Shown here in pieces: positions 48,049 to 59,180 of a stretch of 64,000 nucleotides of DNA. The notes beneath the pieces were generated by a model. It was not told where the DNA came from, did not search any database, and saw only the letters and a list, made by a program, of their open reading frames with translations. The first letter of the stretch is position 1, and each line of letters starts with the position of its first letter. Source of the stretch: Onchidella celtica (lineage: Eukaryota > Mollusca > Gastropoda > Systellommatophora > Onchidiidae); contig OZ007567.1 of NCBI GenBank assembly GCA_963931925.1, positions 78,418,686-78,482,685 of the forward strand. Direction: 5' to 3'. A program made the translations under genes and the position numbers.

Positions 48049-48219
48049 CCTGGTTACCCGCTGGCCGATTTTGATCCGTCGGATAGTTGGATGGCGGCGT
48101 CACGACAGTTTCAATGTTCAGTGAGACTTCACCACACCAGCAAAACAACACGTAGTTGGTTCTCACTGAAAGTGAATATCGTGACGTCAGCGACCAAAAT
48201 TGGTCAGTGCGTGCCCAGG
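48049..48219. mobile_element. Family E MITE, copy 2
   Basis: Ends cctggttacccgctggccga and, reversed, cctgggcacgcactgaccaa form imperfect inverted repeats with a shared attttg block. The size (171 bp) matches the 32.1-kb copy. Confidence 0.75.
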
Positions 48220-48845
48220 CTAACAAGGACGGCTCATTTTGAAAAAATAAAGTGACAGAATTATTGGGAGGGAAACAAAGCCACGAGGTGTGGATGAGTT
48301 TGTACGTGTGTGTGTTTTTGTGGGGAGGGGGGAGGGGGAGAGGGGCAAGCGCGTTTTAAAAGACTAAGTACTAGTGTAGTGTCATTACTGTTGGAAATGA
48401 TGAAGAAAACACTATTTCTTTGCTTGTTTACGGTTACTGATAGTAACTCAAAGCAAACAAACTAACAAACAAAAATATAAATAGCAATAACCTGAATTTC
48501 TTACAGCAAACACAACCACTGTTATCTTCCCGATGTAACAGCTGCCGGTACTCATTAATTCAGTAAAGCCATTGTCGTCCCCCGAGCGAAGCGGTCACCC
48601 ATGAAAAATAGTTTGTATTATTCATTATATCATTCTTCATATCATTTTTGCTTAATGTATCATCGTTTTGGTTTGGCCCAAACTGTCCAATATCAGGGTT
48701 TGGCGTTTTTCGCACATGCCCTTGGCTTGGCGTTTCAGAAAACCAGAACAGAGAAGCTTCACTCTAAATTTATTCACTGAAAATGATCGCCAGTATAGTG
48801 TAAATCTGAGTGCTTCATGGAAATCGCATGCATTGATATTACTTA

Positions 48846-49078
48846 TCCTGACTTTAGTTTTGTTATTCCAACTCCACTGTTTGCAAAAGTGAGAAATTCG
48901 ATGTTAAATGTTTGCAGCTTTAGTTTTATGATAAGGAGTTAGAATAAATCGGAACTGTGAAACATTTTGATAAGTGACACAGCGGATTTTAAACAAGTGT
49001 CAAAGTGTGCATTTGTAACACCTCTGCTACCCGCTAAAAGATCTCCAGTTTTTCAGATAATGGAGATAGAAAAAATGT
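48846..49078. mobile_element. Family B MITE, copy 4
   Basis: Same orientation as copy 2. Blocks gactttagttttgttattcc, agaaattcgatgttaaatg, gtgtcaaagtgtgcatttgt and ctccagtttttcagataatg are present. The right terminal repeat is truncated after ggagatagaaaaa. Confidence 0.8.
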
Positions 49079-51782
49079 TGCTCTAGAACTGTCCATAGAC
49101 AGTAATATTTGCTACATTAATCACTGTGATGAAGCTTAGGAATTCATCTGAAATCTGTTCCAACAATAATCGAATTTGGTTTACATTTCAGACCAAAAAC
49201 TCATCACAAAATCGTTATCTCAATACTTCCATTTTTCTTTCTAAATTCTGCAACATGATAATGATATGATGATGTATCACAAAAACGGCTTTGTTGCATG
49301 TCCCATTTCTCACCTTTCCTTGGATTGATTTATGATATCAGATAAAATGAGTTAATAAATTATCAACTGCTCTTTGAAAATGTATGTAGGAATGTTAGTA
49401 AAATGTTTCGTTTTGTATGAAATATTGATGTGCATAAAACATATCATAAGGAGCTGATAAGGTTCCTGGTGTTTGATTCTTAAGTTGTTTTTGTTTTTTT
49501 CCTAGATATTTGCATGACCGGTGAAATTCCACCCAGTGTCTGATGATCTGTGACCTCTCCAGGTACAAATGATGAGACTTGTCACAGATTTCAATGAATT
49601 TACTGAATGTCCTAGTGCATGGTTGGATTTCCACAATAGGACATACTAAAAGAACTCTGCAGGACGCTATATTACAGGTCTCGTTGGTATCAAACGGATG
49701 CGTCATAAAACCCAAGAAAGTAGTGAATATTTTCTTACCCCAACCCCGTTAAAATTGAGCTACATTATCTAAGTAAAATAGGGGACATACTCGCGTCTAC
49801 ATAGGTAATCCCAGCTTTTGAGCCAATTATATCCGGCAGTTTCCTGGGCCCAGGGGATCACTTTAAATAAAAATACAACAAGAGTAAATTTTTCAGTTCA
49901 AGGTTCAACGCTTATTTGAAGAGATAGATCAAGTTGGCCACCGGACTAAATTCCTTTTAACTGGAAGTAATTTACGTGACATTATGCAAAAATGTGGAAC
50001 ATCTAACGAAAAAATAAGAACATCCGCCGGAAGAATACTATTCCATGACTTTATAAAACAGAAACTATTTAGACAACGTTACTGGGATCCTCATCTTCTA
50101 AATTCTAGTCCTTGCATTCTAATAAAGATGCACTTCAAAGAAAGTAAATAAAGATCGAAGAAGAAGAAGAGGAAGATCAAAAAATAAAAACAACTCTCAA
50201 AGAACACTCTATTCTGGAGGAAGAGTGTTGTAAGCATCAGTGACCCGAAAGGAGCTGAACAGGCGGCCCTGGTTCCTGCCCTGTGTGCCATATTTTGACA
50301 CTGGAGGATAAGAAGAAGAAGAATCGATAATGAGCTTAATCCTGGATGGCATCTGTTTGTGAGAATTTATCATTATATTCTATAATATTATATCACATTT
50401 TGTAACACCGACCAGCAACTGAGGGGTTAGAAGCACCAAAGATATTATCCTCAGAAGCACTTTGGACACATCGGACTTTATCTGAAAAACGAGGATTCAG
50501 GAGGAATTTGCAAAGGCGGAAGGAGCTTTCTTGTTTTAAATGAAAATGACTGAAAGCGGAGATTAACATTCTTATTTAGCCCTTCACTATTACACCACTT
50601 TCAAGAAAAAATATAGTAAATAAACAAAAGCAATAATTTCCCTGAAATTAATAACCTTTGCTGAAGTCACGTAATGGTAAAATAGGCACACCAAGACCTG
50701 CCATCCATTTAACAGTAAAGAATTTGCTTTTCATCGAGGATACACAGCACAATACTGTCTAGACTGATTTATCGAACATTTTGCTCTTTTGATATAATTT
50801 TGTATATTCATCAAAACTGATATTTTGTAATCCACATCCTATTGGGCCTCTTTCACAGTGAAAGGGCTTTGCACGCTATTCATAACCGATAATGATTGGC
50901 TATTCCGCCCTGTCTGTTTTTGATATGCAGATTTGCGATCTAACACCAGAAATTTACAAGTCATTTCCCCGAATCCAAGTTTCAGGAAAAACTCGGTAAA
51001 ACCGATGTGAGCAGTTCATCCCCTTAGAATGACAAGGTTGTAACTCCCTTCCGCTAACTTTTGAGAAATTGATGACTGAAGTTTCATGTGCTCATAGCTT
51101 TTAGAGATACGACTTTTTCTTTCTTTCAGTAATACTTACAAATTGTATACCGAAATTGCTTGATACGTTGACACACAATGGAGAAGGCCTGCAGAGGTTG
51201 TGTGTAGTGTGTAACTCAGTTCAGTCAAAACGTGGAGATAGAACCTTATTATCTGAAGGGGTGGGTGTTTCGAGTTCAAGATTCTTTTCGCAAATGTGTT
51301 GTGTATGCGTATTTGTCTGGGAGATTACGCGTATTGTTGTTGTTACTTTGGATCCCCTACCTTTGCAGGTCCCTCTATGTTCATTCAACACATTCTTGTT
51401 CTGGGCACACACAAAAAACTGTATAATCAAAGAGCAAATCTTCCTTTCCTTCGATATTATTTCTAATTGTGAATCTTATCCGTTCACATTATAATAATGC
51501 CATAAACAATTTAACAACAAAAAAAGTAGCACTATCACTCAAAAGCCCGGAGCACTAAATCATAATCCTCATTAGCTGTGAAGTTTTCTTTGTAGAGCAA
51601 GAACCAAGTTGGATGTTACTGCATAACTGATATGATTGAGTATTACGCAGCAGAACCACATGTGACTTCGTCTCATATTTTGTTCTTTCATGAACACAGT
51701 GTGCAGTACTCGAGGTCCTCTTATTCTTAACCTAATTCCTTCACATTCAAAACACTTCAATGTTCCAGTGCTTGGGCTGGTA
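49079..51782. other. Unassigned DNA
   Basis: No named gene. An agaagaagaag tail at 50308-50322 preceded by a GC-richer stretch (50230-50290) could be a LINE 3' end, but no second copy supports this. Frames of 64-112 codons at 51156-51494 overlap on both strands. Confidence 0.35.
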
Positions 51783-51941
51783 AGACACTGGGTCAAAGTC
51801 TTTTTTTGCATCGCTTTTGATTTGAACTTCCTTTAAACCAACTAGCGAGACAGACTTGCTTCATCCTCACCCGTGGGTCAGGTTCCGTTCAACTCCATTG
51901 TCGACAAAACCAAAGCAAAACAGGCTTGAATTAGTGCGCGT
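51783..51941. mobile_element. Family D MITE, copy 2
   Basis: Shares aacttcctttaaaccaacta and gcgagacaga with the copies at 38.4 and 54.7 kb. Inverted ends cactgggtcaaagtc and, reversed, cactaattcaagcctgtttt. Confidence 0.78.
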
Positions 51942-52206
51942 GGTGTGGGCCTTATTTATAAAATATTTTGCATCTAAATGCCTGCAGTATCCCTGCATTT
52001 CAGGTTTGTCCCGCATTATAATCTACAGGATGATTGCATTCAGATGAAGTTTAGATCTAGTGTGGCAAATTAGACTGTCAGTGGCCACAGGGTAAAGTAA
52101 TGCTGGTGAGCACAATTATAGGTTTTGATGGGAGTGTGGTGAGCTGTGAGAGCAGGAGAATGACCTGGCACGCAACGACCTCCTCTGCACTTAATGAGAT
52201 AGATTC

Positions 52207-52219
52207 GGGGGGGGGGGGG
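52207..52219. repeat. 13-base G homopolymer
   Basis: One of several long G/C runs in the window. Confidence 0.9.
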
Positions 52220-52289
52220 TAAAATCTGTATATTTCTTTGGATCCCACAACATTGCTTGGCTGGAAGAAGTGGCAGATATTTTAATGAA

Positions 52290-52640
52290 GAGAAACAACA
52301 AACAACAAAAACAACACCATTCTCTGTTTCATCACATTTCTAGATCACACAGAAGCAACAGAATGACACAAATAAAAGCAAATAGAGAAAAATAAAGATC
52401 TTTTTTGCCATCCTCAATTCGCCCCAACAAGACATTACAGATAGATGTGAGCCGTATTTCAAGGTCCCTTATCATGTCACGTCATGTATGCCTGTCATTG
52501 AGCTTATTAAGTTATGATATAATTATGTTTATGGTAATGATACGTAAGATGTGTGTACCATGTATGTGCTGTTAAACGCTCTATGAAAGAGAATTTCCCT
52601 CATGGGATAATGTAGCGATTCTTATCTTATCTTCTATTAT
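52290..52640 (+). mobile_element. Family G LINE 3' end, copy 3
   Basis: It aligns with 46980-47300. The coding part is decayed (stops inside the R-x-R-Y-x2-SF-equivalent region), but the 3' UTR blocks aaacgctctatgaaagagaa and tttccctcatgggataatg and the cttatcttatctt tail are clear. Confidence 0.82.
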
Positions 52641-52969
52641 ATTATCAAAATGACGAAATGTTTAAATTTCAGTTGGAGCTGTTCATATCCTGCAGTAGTC
52701 CAAAATATTTACAATTAGACTTTCCTGTGACCAGTTTGCGACCAACTTCCAAAATCACCACTGAGGCCATTTTTTGCCAGGGAAAAGGTTATTGTCACTG
52801 GACAACCACCTTAATGTAATCTTAAACCTTACCCTAAACCTAATCCTTGCATGTTAAAAAAAAACCAAACATCTCTCTCTGCAAAGAAAACCCATTTGGG
52901 TCATAAAGATGACTCAGATACTAGTACTTACCCTTTTCAATTAAACCGGGGGAGGGGGAAGGGGAAGGG

Positions 52970-53275
52970 GAGGGGGCCACGCTGGTCTAGAGGCAAGGTG
53001 CTCGCCTCTCATGCCAAAGGTACCGGATTCAATCTCTGTTCGGTGCAGCATGTTGGAATTTTTTTGGGGGAAAAATTTCTGTCCCTGATCCTATGGTGGG
53101 TAGGATCGAGCACCTAGTCTTCTCGGATAAAGACGAAAAACTTTGAGGTCACGTGTGCACGTGGTGCACGTTAAAGATATCTTGGCATTTGAAAGTCGAA
53201 AAGAGCAGGTCCGACAAGGCCGCTGCCCGGGCAAAATTCTAAAAACTAATCCCTGATATAAAAAAAAACGCAGAA
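52970..53275 (+). mobile_element. tRNA-derived SINE
   Basis: The head has RNA polymerase III promoter motifs: an A-box-like tggtctagaggcaaggtgct (52983-53002) and a B-box-like ggtaccggattcaatctc (about 53019-53036). A body follows with ggataaagacgaaaaactt, cgtgtgcacgtggtgcacg and gcaaaattctaaaaac, ending in an A-rich tail. From memory this body resembles central domains of molluscan SINEs. It is not a functional tRNA, because the acceptor stem and 3' part do not fold as one. Confidence 0.75.
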
Positions 53276-53289
53276 ACAAGAACAAGAAA

Positions 53290-54719
53290 AATATTTTTTT
53301 TAAAAAACAGAAAATTGAGGTGTAAATGCCTAGGGCAGCGAACCTCCTAAAATGGTTTCAGTTAAACGGGTGTGCTGACGACACCAAGAAGATGGACCAT
53401 GGAAGTATCTGAGCCACGGTAAGATTTTCACAAACATTGTGATCTTGGATATCAGTGGCACAATAAAACAAGTAGTTCTGACGAATCCTCGGTCAGTAAC
53501 AGCTACAGAACTTATGTATTCATTACTTTGTAAATAATACATTAAATTCACAGCAGCTGAATGATATTTCTCAAAATCTGTTAATAAAACTCATCTTTCC
53601 AATATTTCTCCCATCCATTTTTATTGAGCTACCGGATTTTTTGCGGGCCGTAAGCTTGTAAATTTTTAATATCTTTTAGTGTCGCTGAGAATATTGTTCG
53701 AAAATTTAGTTAGAATTTTCAAGTGTTCCCAGTTTGAGCTCGTGTGGTGTAAAAAAAAATAAAAATAAATAAATTCTGAGAACTAACATGAGCTCACAAA
53801 TTCCCATCATTAAGCCCAATCAGTTTTCGGTCTTTAAAATATCTTTCTCTCTGTCTCTTTGTCTCTCTCTCTCTCTCCCTCTCCCCCCCCCTCTCTCTCT
53901 CTCTCTCTCTTTCATATTATGCACTTCTTCATAAATGCATCTACCAAGAGGAGTAATTGTTTGAATTATTAGATCGACAAATTTTCATTTCCCAGATATT
54001 CACAGCTTTTGCTGTAAACTGCATCTGTTTTACTGTTGTCGTTGTTGCTGTTTTTAAGTTCAGCTGTGGAGTGACAGTAACACATTTATATTTCAGAAGT
54101 ATTTTGCCCACATCTGTCTACAACCAGTATAATATAACTCTTCTCAGGAAGAACGTGGCGTAAATCCAACATTGTATCCCTCGCCCCTCCCCACAGGAAG
54201 TTTATTTGCTACGTAATGAGTGACAGATGCCCTTTTTTGTCAGTGACTACCCAACAGGACATGAATTCCTATCCCATCTCTTCAGACATGCACTCTAAGT
54301 AGTAAACAATATGCAGGAATTGGCTCCAGCGGGACACAGAATATGAATAAATGATGAATAATCATACAAAATCCATACAGATAAGTGGCTGCATTTCTGT
54401 TTAGATATTTATCACGATATTTTGTCAACCATCCATGAGTGAGCACTGAGATTTTTTGGCCAGCTGATTTGTGCAGCTTCGATGACCAATCATCATAAGT
54501 AATGAAATACACATTTTTGTAGCAGAGTAATGCACATTTCCACAACAGCCCAAAACAGCTACCTTCCATTTAAGTAATACTTTAGATTATTAGTTGTTTT
54601 TTTTTCCGGGGGGGGGGGGGGGGGACGAGGGATGTTACAACTGGACAATACAGGCATCATTTGCATGCATTAATTCCATAGTGCAATTTTAGTCTGGATA
54701 AACGCCGCCTTATTTAATT
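53290..54719. other. Unassigned DNA with a CT microsatellite
   Basis: A (CT)n tract occupies about 53845-53912 and a 17-base G run about 54608-54624. No gene recognised; a 95-codon minus frame (54282-54569) has no motif I know. Confidence 0.45.
53845..53912. repeat. (CT)n microsatellite
   Basis: ctctctct run with C-rich interruption; the only long tract with pyrimidines on the plus strand. Confidence 0.93.
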
Positions 54720-54874
54720 GCGCAGTGAGTCCAGTTTGTTTTGTGTCGGTTTTGACTCGAACTTCCTGTGAATCAGCTAGCGAGATAGACCAGTGACAGA
54801 AGTCATGTGTAACTCCATCTTCTTCCTGTCAAATTGACATGACATCGAGACAAAACGGGCATGACTAAGTTCGC
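54720..54874. mobile_element. Family D MITE, copy 3
   Basis: 155 bp. Left end gcgcagtgagtccagtttgt, right end reversed gcgaacttagtcatgcccgt. Core gaacttcctgtgaatcagct and agcgagataga. Confidence 0.8.
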
Positions 54875-54956
54875 ATCTAACCTTAGAACATGACAGCTGC
54901 TGAGCTTGTGTTGGCAGGGTGAACCTCATAGCAAGACATAACTATACTAGTGTACT

Positions 54957-55450
54957 TTTTGAGTTTGAGTTTGAGTTTTACTTCGGCACGTAACGGCCTC
55001 TTTGCGTCCCTCACGGTCTATTTGGTTGCACGTTCTTTATTTATGGTTCGTATTCAGAGGTTTTAAGTTAAACAATAGAATTAAATACTTTCATATAATT
55101 TTCTCACATTGGTAAAGTTCTCTAAACTTTTTTTGTATGGATCTGAAAAAAGTTTTGTAAATAATGTATACGAGTTTTTAAATCAAGTTGTAGAGCTTAG
55201 CCTCCCTCAGAAAGGACAGGATGCGCTGCGGGTCCACGTTAGAAAATATGGATCCACTGTACATAAATAAGGGATGGTATTAATATGTCGTAGTTAGAAT
55301 GTGCGTGTCTGCCGTCAAGGAATCACAAGTGATGCCGGCTATTCTCTCCCGAAGAGCTCTCGTAGGTAGAAGGTTATACTTGACCCTAATCAGACTATCT
55401 CCGTTACATATAACCAAAGCATCACTTCGGACGGCCATACAATGGCTGAC
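54957..55450 (-). mobile_element. Family A LINE 3' end, copy 3
   Basis: The longest family A copy. The minus strand carries ORF remnants ending VDPQRILSFLREAKLYNLI, then a 3' UTR of about 230 bp, then cgcaaagaggccgttacgtg and a CTCAAACTCAAACTC tail. At least one in-frame stop interrupts the coding part. The protein-level match to the 20.9-kb copy shows that this segment was once translated. Confidence 0.82.
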
Positions 55451-55489
55451 TTGCTGTGCTCCGAAAACCCAAGTTTAGGACTCGCAGAT

Positions 55490-55800
55490 GATACGTACCC
55501 AGATTTGTTAAAGGTTCTACGATTTTAAAAAATTTCTTTGATCTTTTAAAAAATTTGTCTGATTTTCTCTCCTGTTACATTTTGCTTCCCTACAGAAGGT
55601 TATTATACCGAGAGCTTGATTTGTCTTTCCTTTTCCTTTGCATTTTATTGTATCGTTTCTGTATTATATCCTGAGCGAAGCTTTGTAACGTACGACTTTT
55701 TCTTTTTTGGCCATATTTTGTCTTTGCTTCCAGTTTTGCTGCGAACAAAAGATTTCCTGTTTTGTTTTTGTTTTTTTTTTCTAGTCAAATCATGTTTTGT
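55490..55800. repeat. Dispersed repeat J, copy 2
   Basis: Counterpart of 23165-23420, same orientation. Shared ataccgagagcttgattt, tttctgtatta and ttttgtctttgcttccag. It abuts the family A LINE copy. Confidence 0.6.
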
Positions 55801-56637
55801 CAAACTTACACAAACACTGGGTTTAAATGTTGACAAACAATGTCGTATATAACGGGAAAGCGGTGGTGCAGGAACTTTAAGATTCAAGGGCTGGGATGAG
55901 GTAGGGGGGGGGGATTTATTTTCCTAAATGAGAATAACTGGCTGGATGCAATGCATACAACTGAAATCAGCTGTATCGTTGGCTTGCTGATAAACATTTT
56001 AACAGATTGGGTTGCGCTTCTGATGTTGTTCAGGTACACCAAAAACAAACTCGTCTCATATTACTGTAAATCAATAATTATATTATTATATTTTGTTTGA
56101 TCTAAATTCCTTTTGAGATGTATGTGCACTATAGGATGAGAGATGGGCCAAAGAAAAATTTGTGTGCATTTGTGAATTTAGTTTTCTGAGTATCGGCGAG
56201 ATTCAGTAGAAACAAATTGTAGCAGCTGCATCCATCCGAGGTCTGTAATTTCCATCCTGACCTATTACTGAAGTGGAATAAATGGAGCTGGTCTTCGGAG
56301 GTCTGTCAGTTATGACTAAATTATGGCCTATTTTAAGAGAACACGGGGTTTGCACTCAGGCAATAAACAGGCTGGTCTTTGCATTAAAGGAGAGGTGGCG
56401 GTGGGGGAGATAAGGAATGGATTAGGAAAGAGGGAGTGATTTTGATGAAATGGGGCGGTGAGTGGAATACGTCTCTTTTCAAACATCAACGAAAAGTGAC
56501 CATGGCATCTATGGATAGAAACAGACGAAAAGGTACCGCAATAGAGTTTCACAACCTTAGTACAAAATGTATCTCAGATGAAGATTATAGGCAGACTCAC
56601 TGGCAAATGAAAGGATCACAATATAAGACAACCAGAC
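55801..56637. other. Unassigned DNA
   Basis: No recognised gene or repeat. Confidence 0.4.
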
Positions 56638-58044
56638 CAGTGTTTCTCAAGGTGGAGCATGACAACCATTTGGTGGGGCCAGGACTCCAGAATGGGGCGT
56701 AGGGATATATACTGTATAATTGTCATGATTCGGATGTTGTTAGATCTCACGCAGAGCGTGAGTGGGTTTTTTACCAGGGCCATGAGAAATTGGCTGGTGG
56801 CCTTGAACGATCCTCGCGAATTATAGTTGGTGAGTAAATAAATGTAAAGTTAAACTGTTAGATTCACGCTTTTCGGTTTTAATGTTCGTGATTAATAAGT
56901 AATGGAGTAGGGGGAAACAAGGTGGGGATAGTTGACATTGTTAAGTATGACTAGACAAGTTTTTGCACGTTAACTGGCTGGTAGAATAGTGCAGACGTAT
57001 TACTACAATTAAAATGGTGGGAGGTTTCGGCCAATGAGATTGCTGAACTAATTGGGCCAGCGGACTAGCACTGCTGGGTAGTTGGATAGTATAAAACATC
57101 GTGTAACCTTCAGATTCATTGAATACAGACGAGCAGAAGCATCGTGTCGTGAAGTATCTCCGGTTGGCCAGTACCTGAACTGTGTGATCTGAAGACTAGA
57201 AGTCCTTGCTAATCGGACTGACTGAGCTCTAGAAAGAAAGGTCTGAGTGGGCTGACCTTTAAAAGCCCACGCTGCGCTCTTTTGATGTTCGCGCCTACCA
57301 GTAGGCGTGACCAACGGTAACATATCTTATTTGTCTAAGCATAATAGAAGTTCAGAGATAGAGAGAGAACCACAGCCTCATAGGAAGTCTAAGGAAACCC
57401 CAGCTGGCACTCGACGAACGAGTGGCCCGTATTATAGATCTATCTCCATAGTATGATTGAAGTAATATAGCACATTGTTGATGAATTGAATAGTGATTGT
57501 GCATATATATATATATAGTCTTTTGCAACTGCTTAATTACCTACAAGCCGAAGTGTGCTTCTGTAGGCTTTGAACGTACTGGGCTCTCCTAACATTCAAG
57601 CCCATATGGTTTAGGGAGAGTTTGCCTGGCGACTGGCCAGTAGCGACTCAACTGTCACTTTAGATTGATATCTAGTTTCGTATAATATACCCATTTGCTA
57701 TTGATTGCAGTACATCCAATAAGGAACCATAGTTACATGAATATCATAGATTAAGTTAGTAATTAGAATTTATTGCTTTGAATATACCTCTATTGTCTTT
57801 TGTTTTGTTTATTAATATTTAAATAATAAGATGGCCTGACCGGCCTGACATAGATATACGCTCTAGTTATTTAATACTTTTCTTGTGTGGTTGTGTCCGA
57901 GTGTGAGTTAGCTGCCTCTCGTGCAGTCATAACATCCCCAAGACCCAAACTCTGCTCGTGACAATAATAACTTTCACCGTGGGCATATATTTTTTATTTG
58001 AAATTTGAAGTGGGGTTCGGGACAAAAAAGGTTGAGAAACACTA
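56638..58044 (-). mobile_element. hAT-like MITE family C, copy 3, split by an LTR
   Basis: Left end cagtgtttctcaagg (56638) and right end ggttgagaaacacta (to 58044) are inverted repeats. The two halves (56638-56720 and 57969-58044) together match the 164-bp copy at 40040 in reverse orientation. Flanks aaccagac and aactagag agree at 6 of 8 positions, a decayed 8-bp target duplication. A solo LTR interrupts it. Confidence 0.88.
56721..57963. mobile_element. Solo LTR of an LTR retrotransposon, 1,243 bp
   Basis: It begins tgtcatga and ends tcgtgaca, the TG...CA termini with short inverted repeats of retroviral-type LTRs. A perfect 5-bp target duplication, ataat, flanks it (56716-56720 and 57964-57968). 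A TATA-like agtataaaac lies at about 57089, suggesting plus-strand transcription. No gag or pol is present, so it arose by recombination between two LTRs. Superfamily is not determined. Confidence 0.9.
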
Positions 58045-58829
58045 AACTAGAGTATTTCATAATAAATGATATTTAGAGAGAATGACAAAAGACAGGCTAT
58101 TGTTGTCCAGTAATATTTTTAGTTTTGGTATAGGTAGCAAAGAAGTAAGAAATTAATGCCCCCCGCCCCCGCTTTAGCAAATTCAATACACCCCCAAACA
58201 CAGACAGCTCCAACACATCCCAGGGATTTTCGGTGACGTTCCGAGTCATATCAGGCACAGTCCAGAGATTGCGGCACCTATGGCAGTGTTCGATAGGATG
58301 AGAAATCCCTTAGCCGATGACCTGTGTTTGGGGGTGTGTTGCTGCCCCGCTCCTGAATTTGTTAAAGCTCGTACTGAAAAACAATACCTGGCCCCCCCCC
58401 CCCTCGCGCGCGCCCAAAAGGACATTTTGTCTAGAGCTTGTTGAAGTAACCGAGCCACACAGAGACGTGAAAACTTCAGAAGCGGTTTATTATAACGTAT
58501 GCCTTCCAATACTTCACTTCTAAATTTTTTTATTTTTTTTTAAAATGAAAGAAAAGACTAACTCTTGTTGAAATCCAGGCATCCCAGCTTTATGTTATGT
58601 TTGGGGGAATCTTGAGAAAGGCCAATAATTTTCATTATTATTCTTTTTCAAAATCCAATCGACCCTAGAAATGAAAAAAAAAATGATTTGTGGGAGATGC
58701 ACGATAGATCAGCCTTTAGCAACAGGGTGTCAACAGAATATACATAGCTGTAGACAGCAGGAATTACTCCGTTTCAATAGAATAAAACTGCCACAAAGGT
58801 AGAATATTATTAATTTCACTTTTTACTTT
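58045..58829. other. Unassigned DNA
   Basis: C-rich runs at about 58160 and 58392-58404 followed by cgcgcgcg-like sequence. No gene recognised. Confidence 0.4.
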
Positions 58830-59180
58830 TCACCTACGCGTAGCCCTCCGACAGTGATTTCCATTCCTTTCTGTCTGATGTCTTTCTCATCCATGTTGTT
58901 CCCCCTCTCTTTTTAATAATCACCCAGCAATCTGCTTCCTGGTCGTCCACGTGTTCTTTTTCCTGTCCCTGGTTGCCATTCAGTGCAGCGTTTTGTGCAT
59001 CTGTCATCATTCATCCTCCCCACATGTCCAGCTCAATTCCACTTTTATTGTAGCATGAACTTTACTAAGTCCGTTGCCTTTGTTTGTTTGCGTATTTCTG
59101 CGTGAGAAATTTTATCTTGCAGTCTGATGTTAAGCATTCTTCTTTCCACTGCCCTCTGGGTAGTTCTTAATTTGTTCGTA
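58830..59180 (-). pseudogene. Decayed LINE ORF C-terminal region
   Basis: The minus strand reads AGHVGRMNDDRC, then CTEWQPGTGKRTRGRPGSRL in one frame. Upstream there is a TQRAVERRMLNIRLQDKI-like stretch in a shifted or stop-broken frame. These match the W-AGH-x-R ... TGKR-x-GRP block found after the RT in a widespread LINE group. Stops and frame changes show a dead copy. It differs from the LINE at 3.7 kb. Confidence 0.82.

Noticed and set aside
50230-50330. Possible LINE 3' end with an AAG tail
   Set aside because: Only the tail and a vague GC-richer stretch support it, with no second copy and no protein motif.
52970-53045. Possible functional tRNA gene
   Set aside because: A- and B-box-like motifs are present, but no cloverleaf with a paired acceptor stem forms, and the sequence continues into a SINE body.
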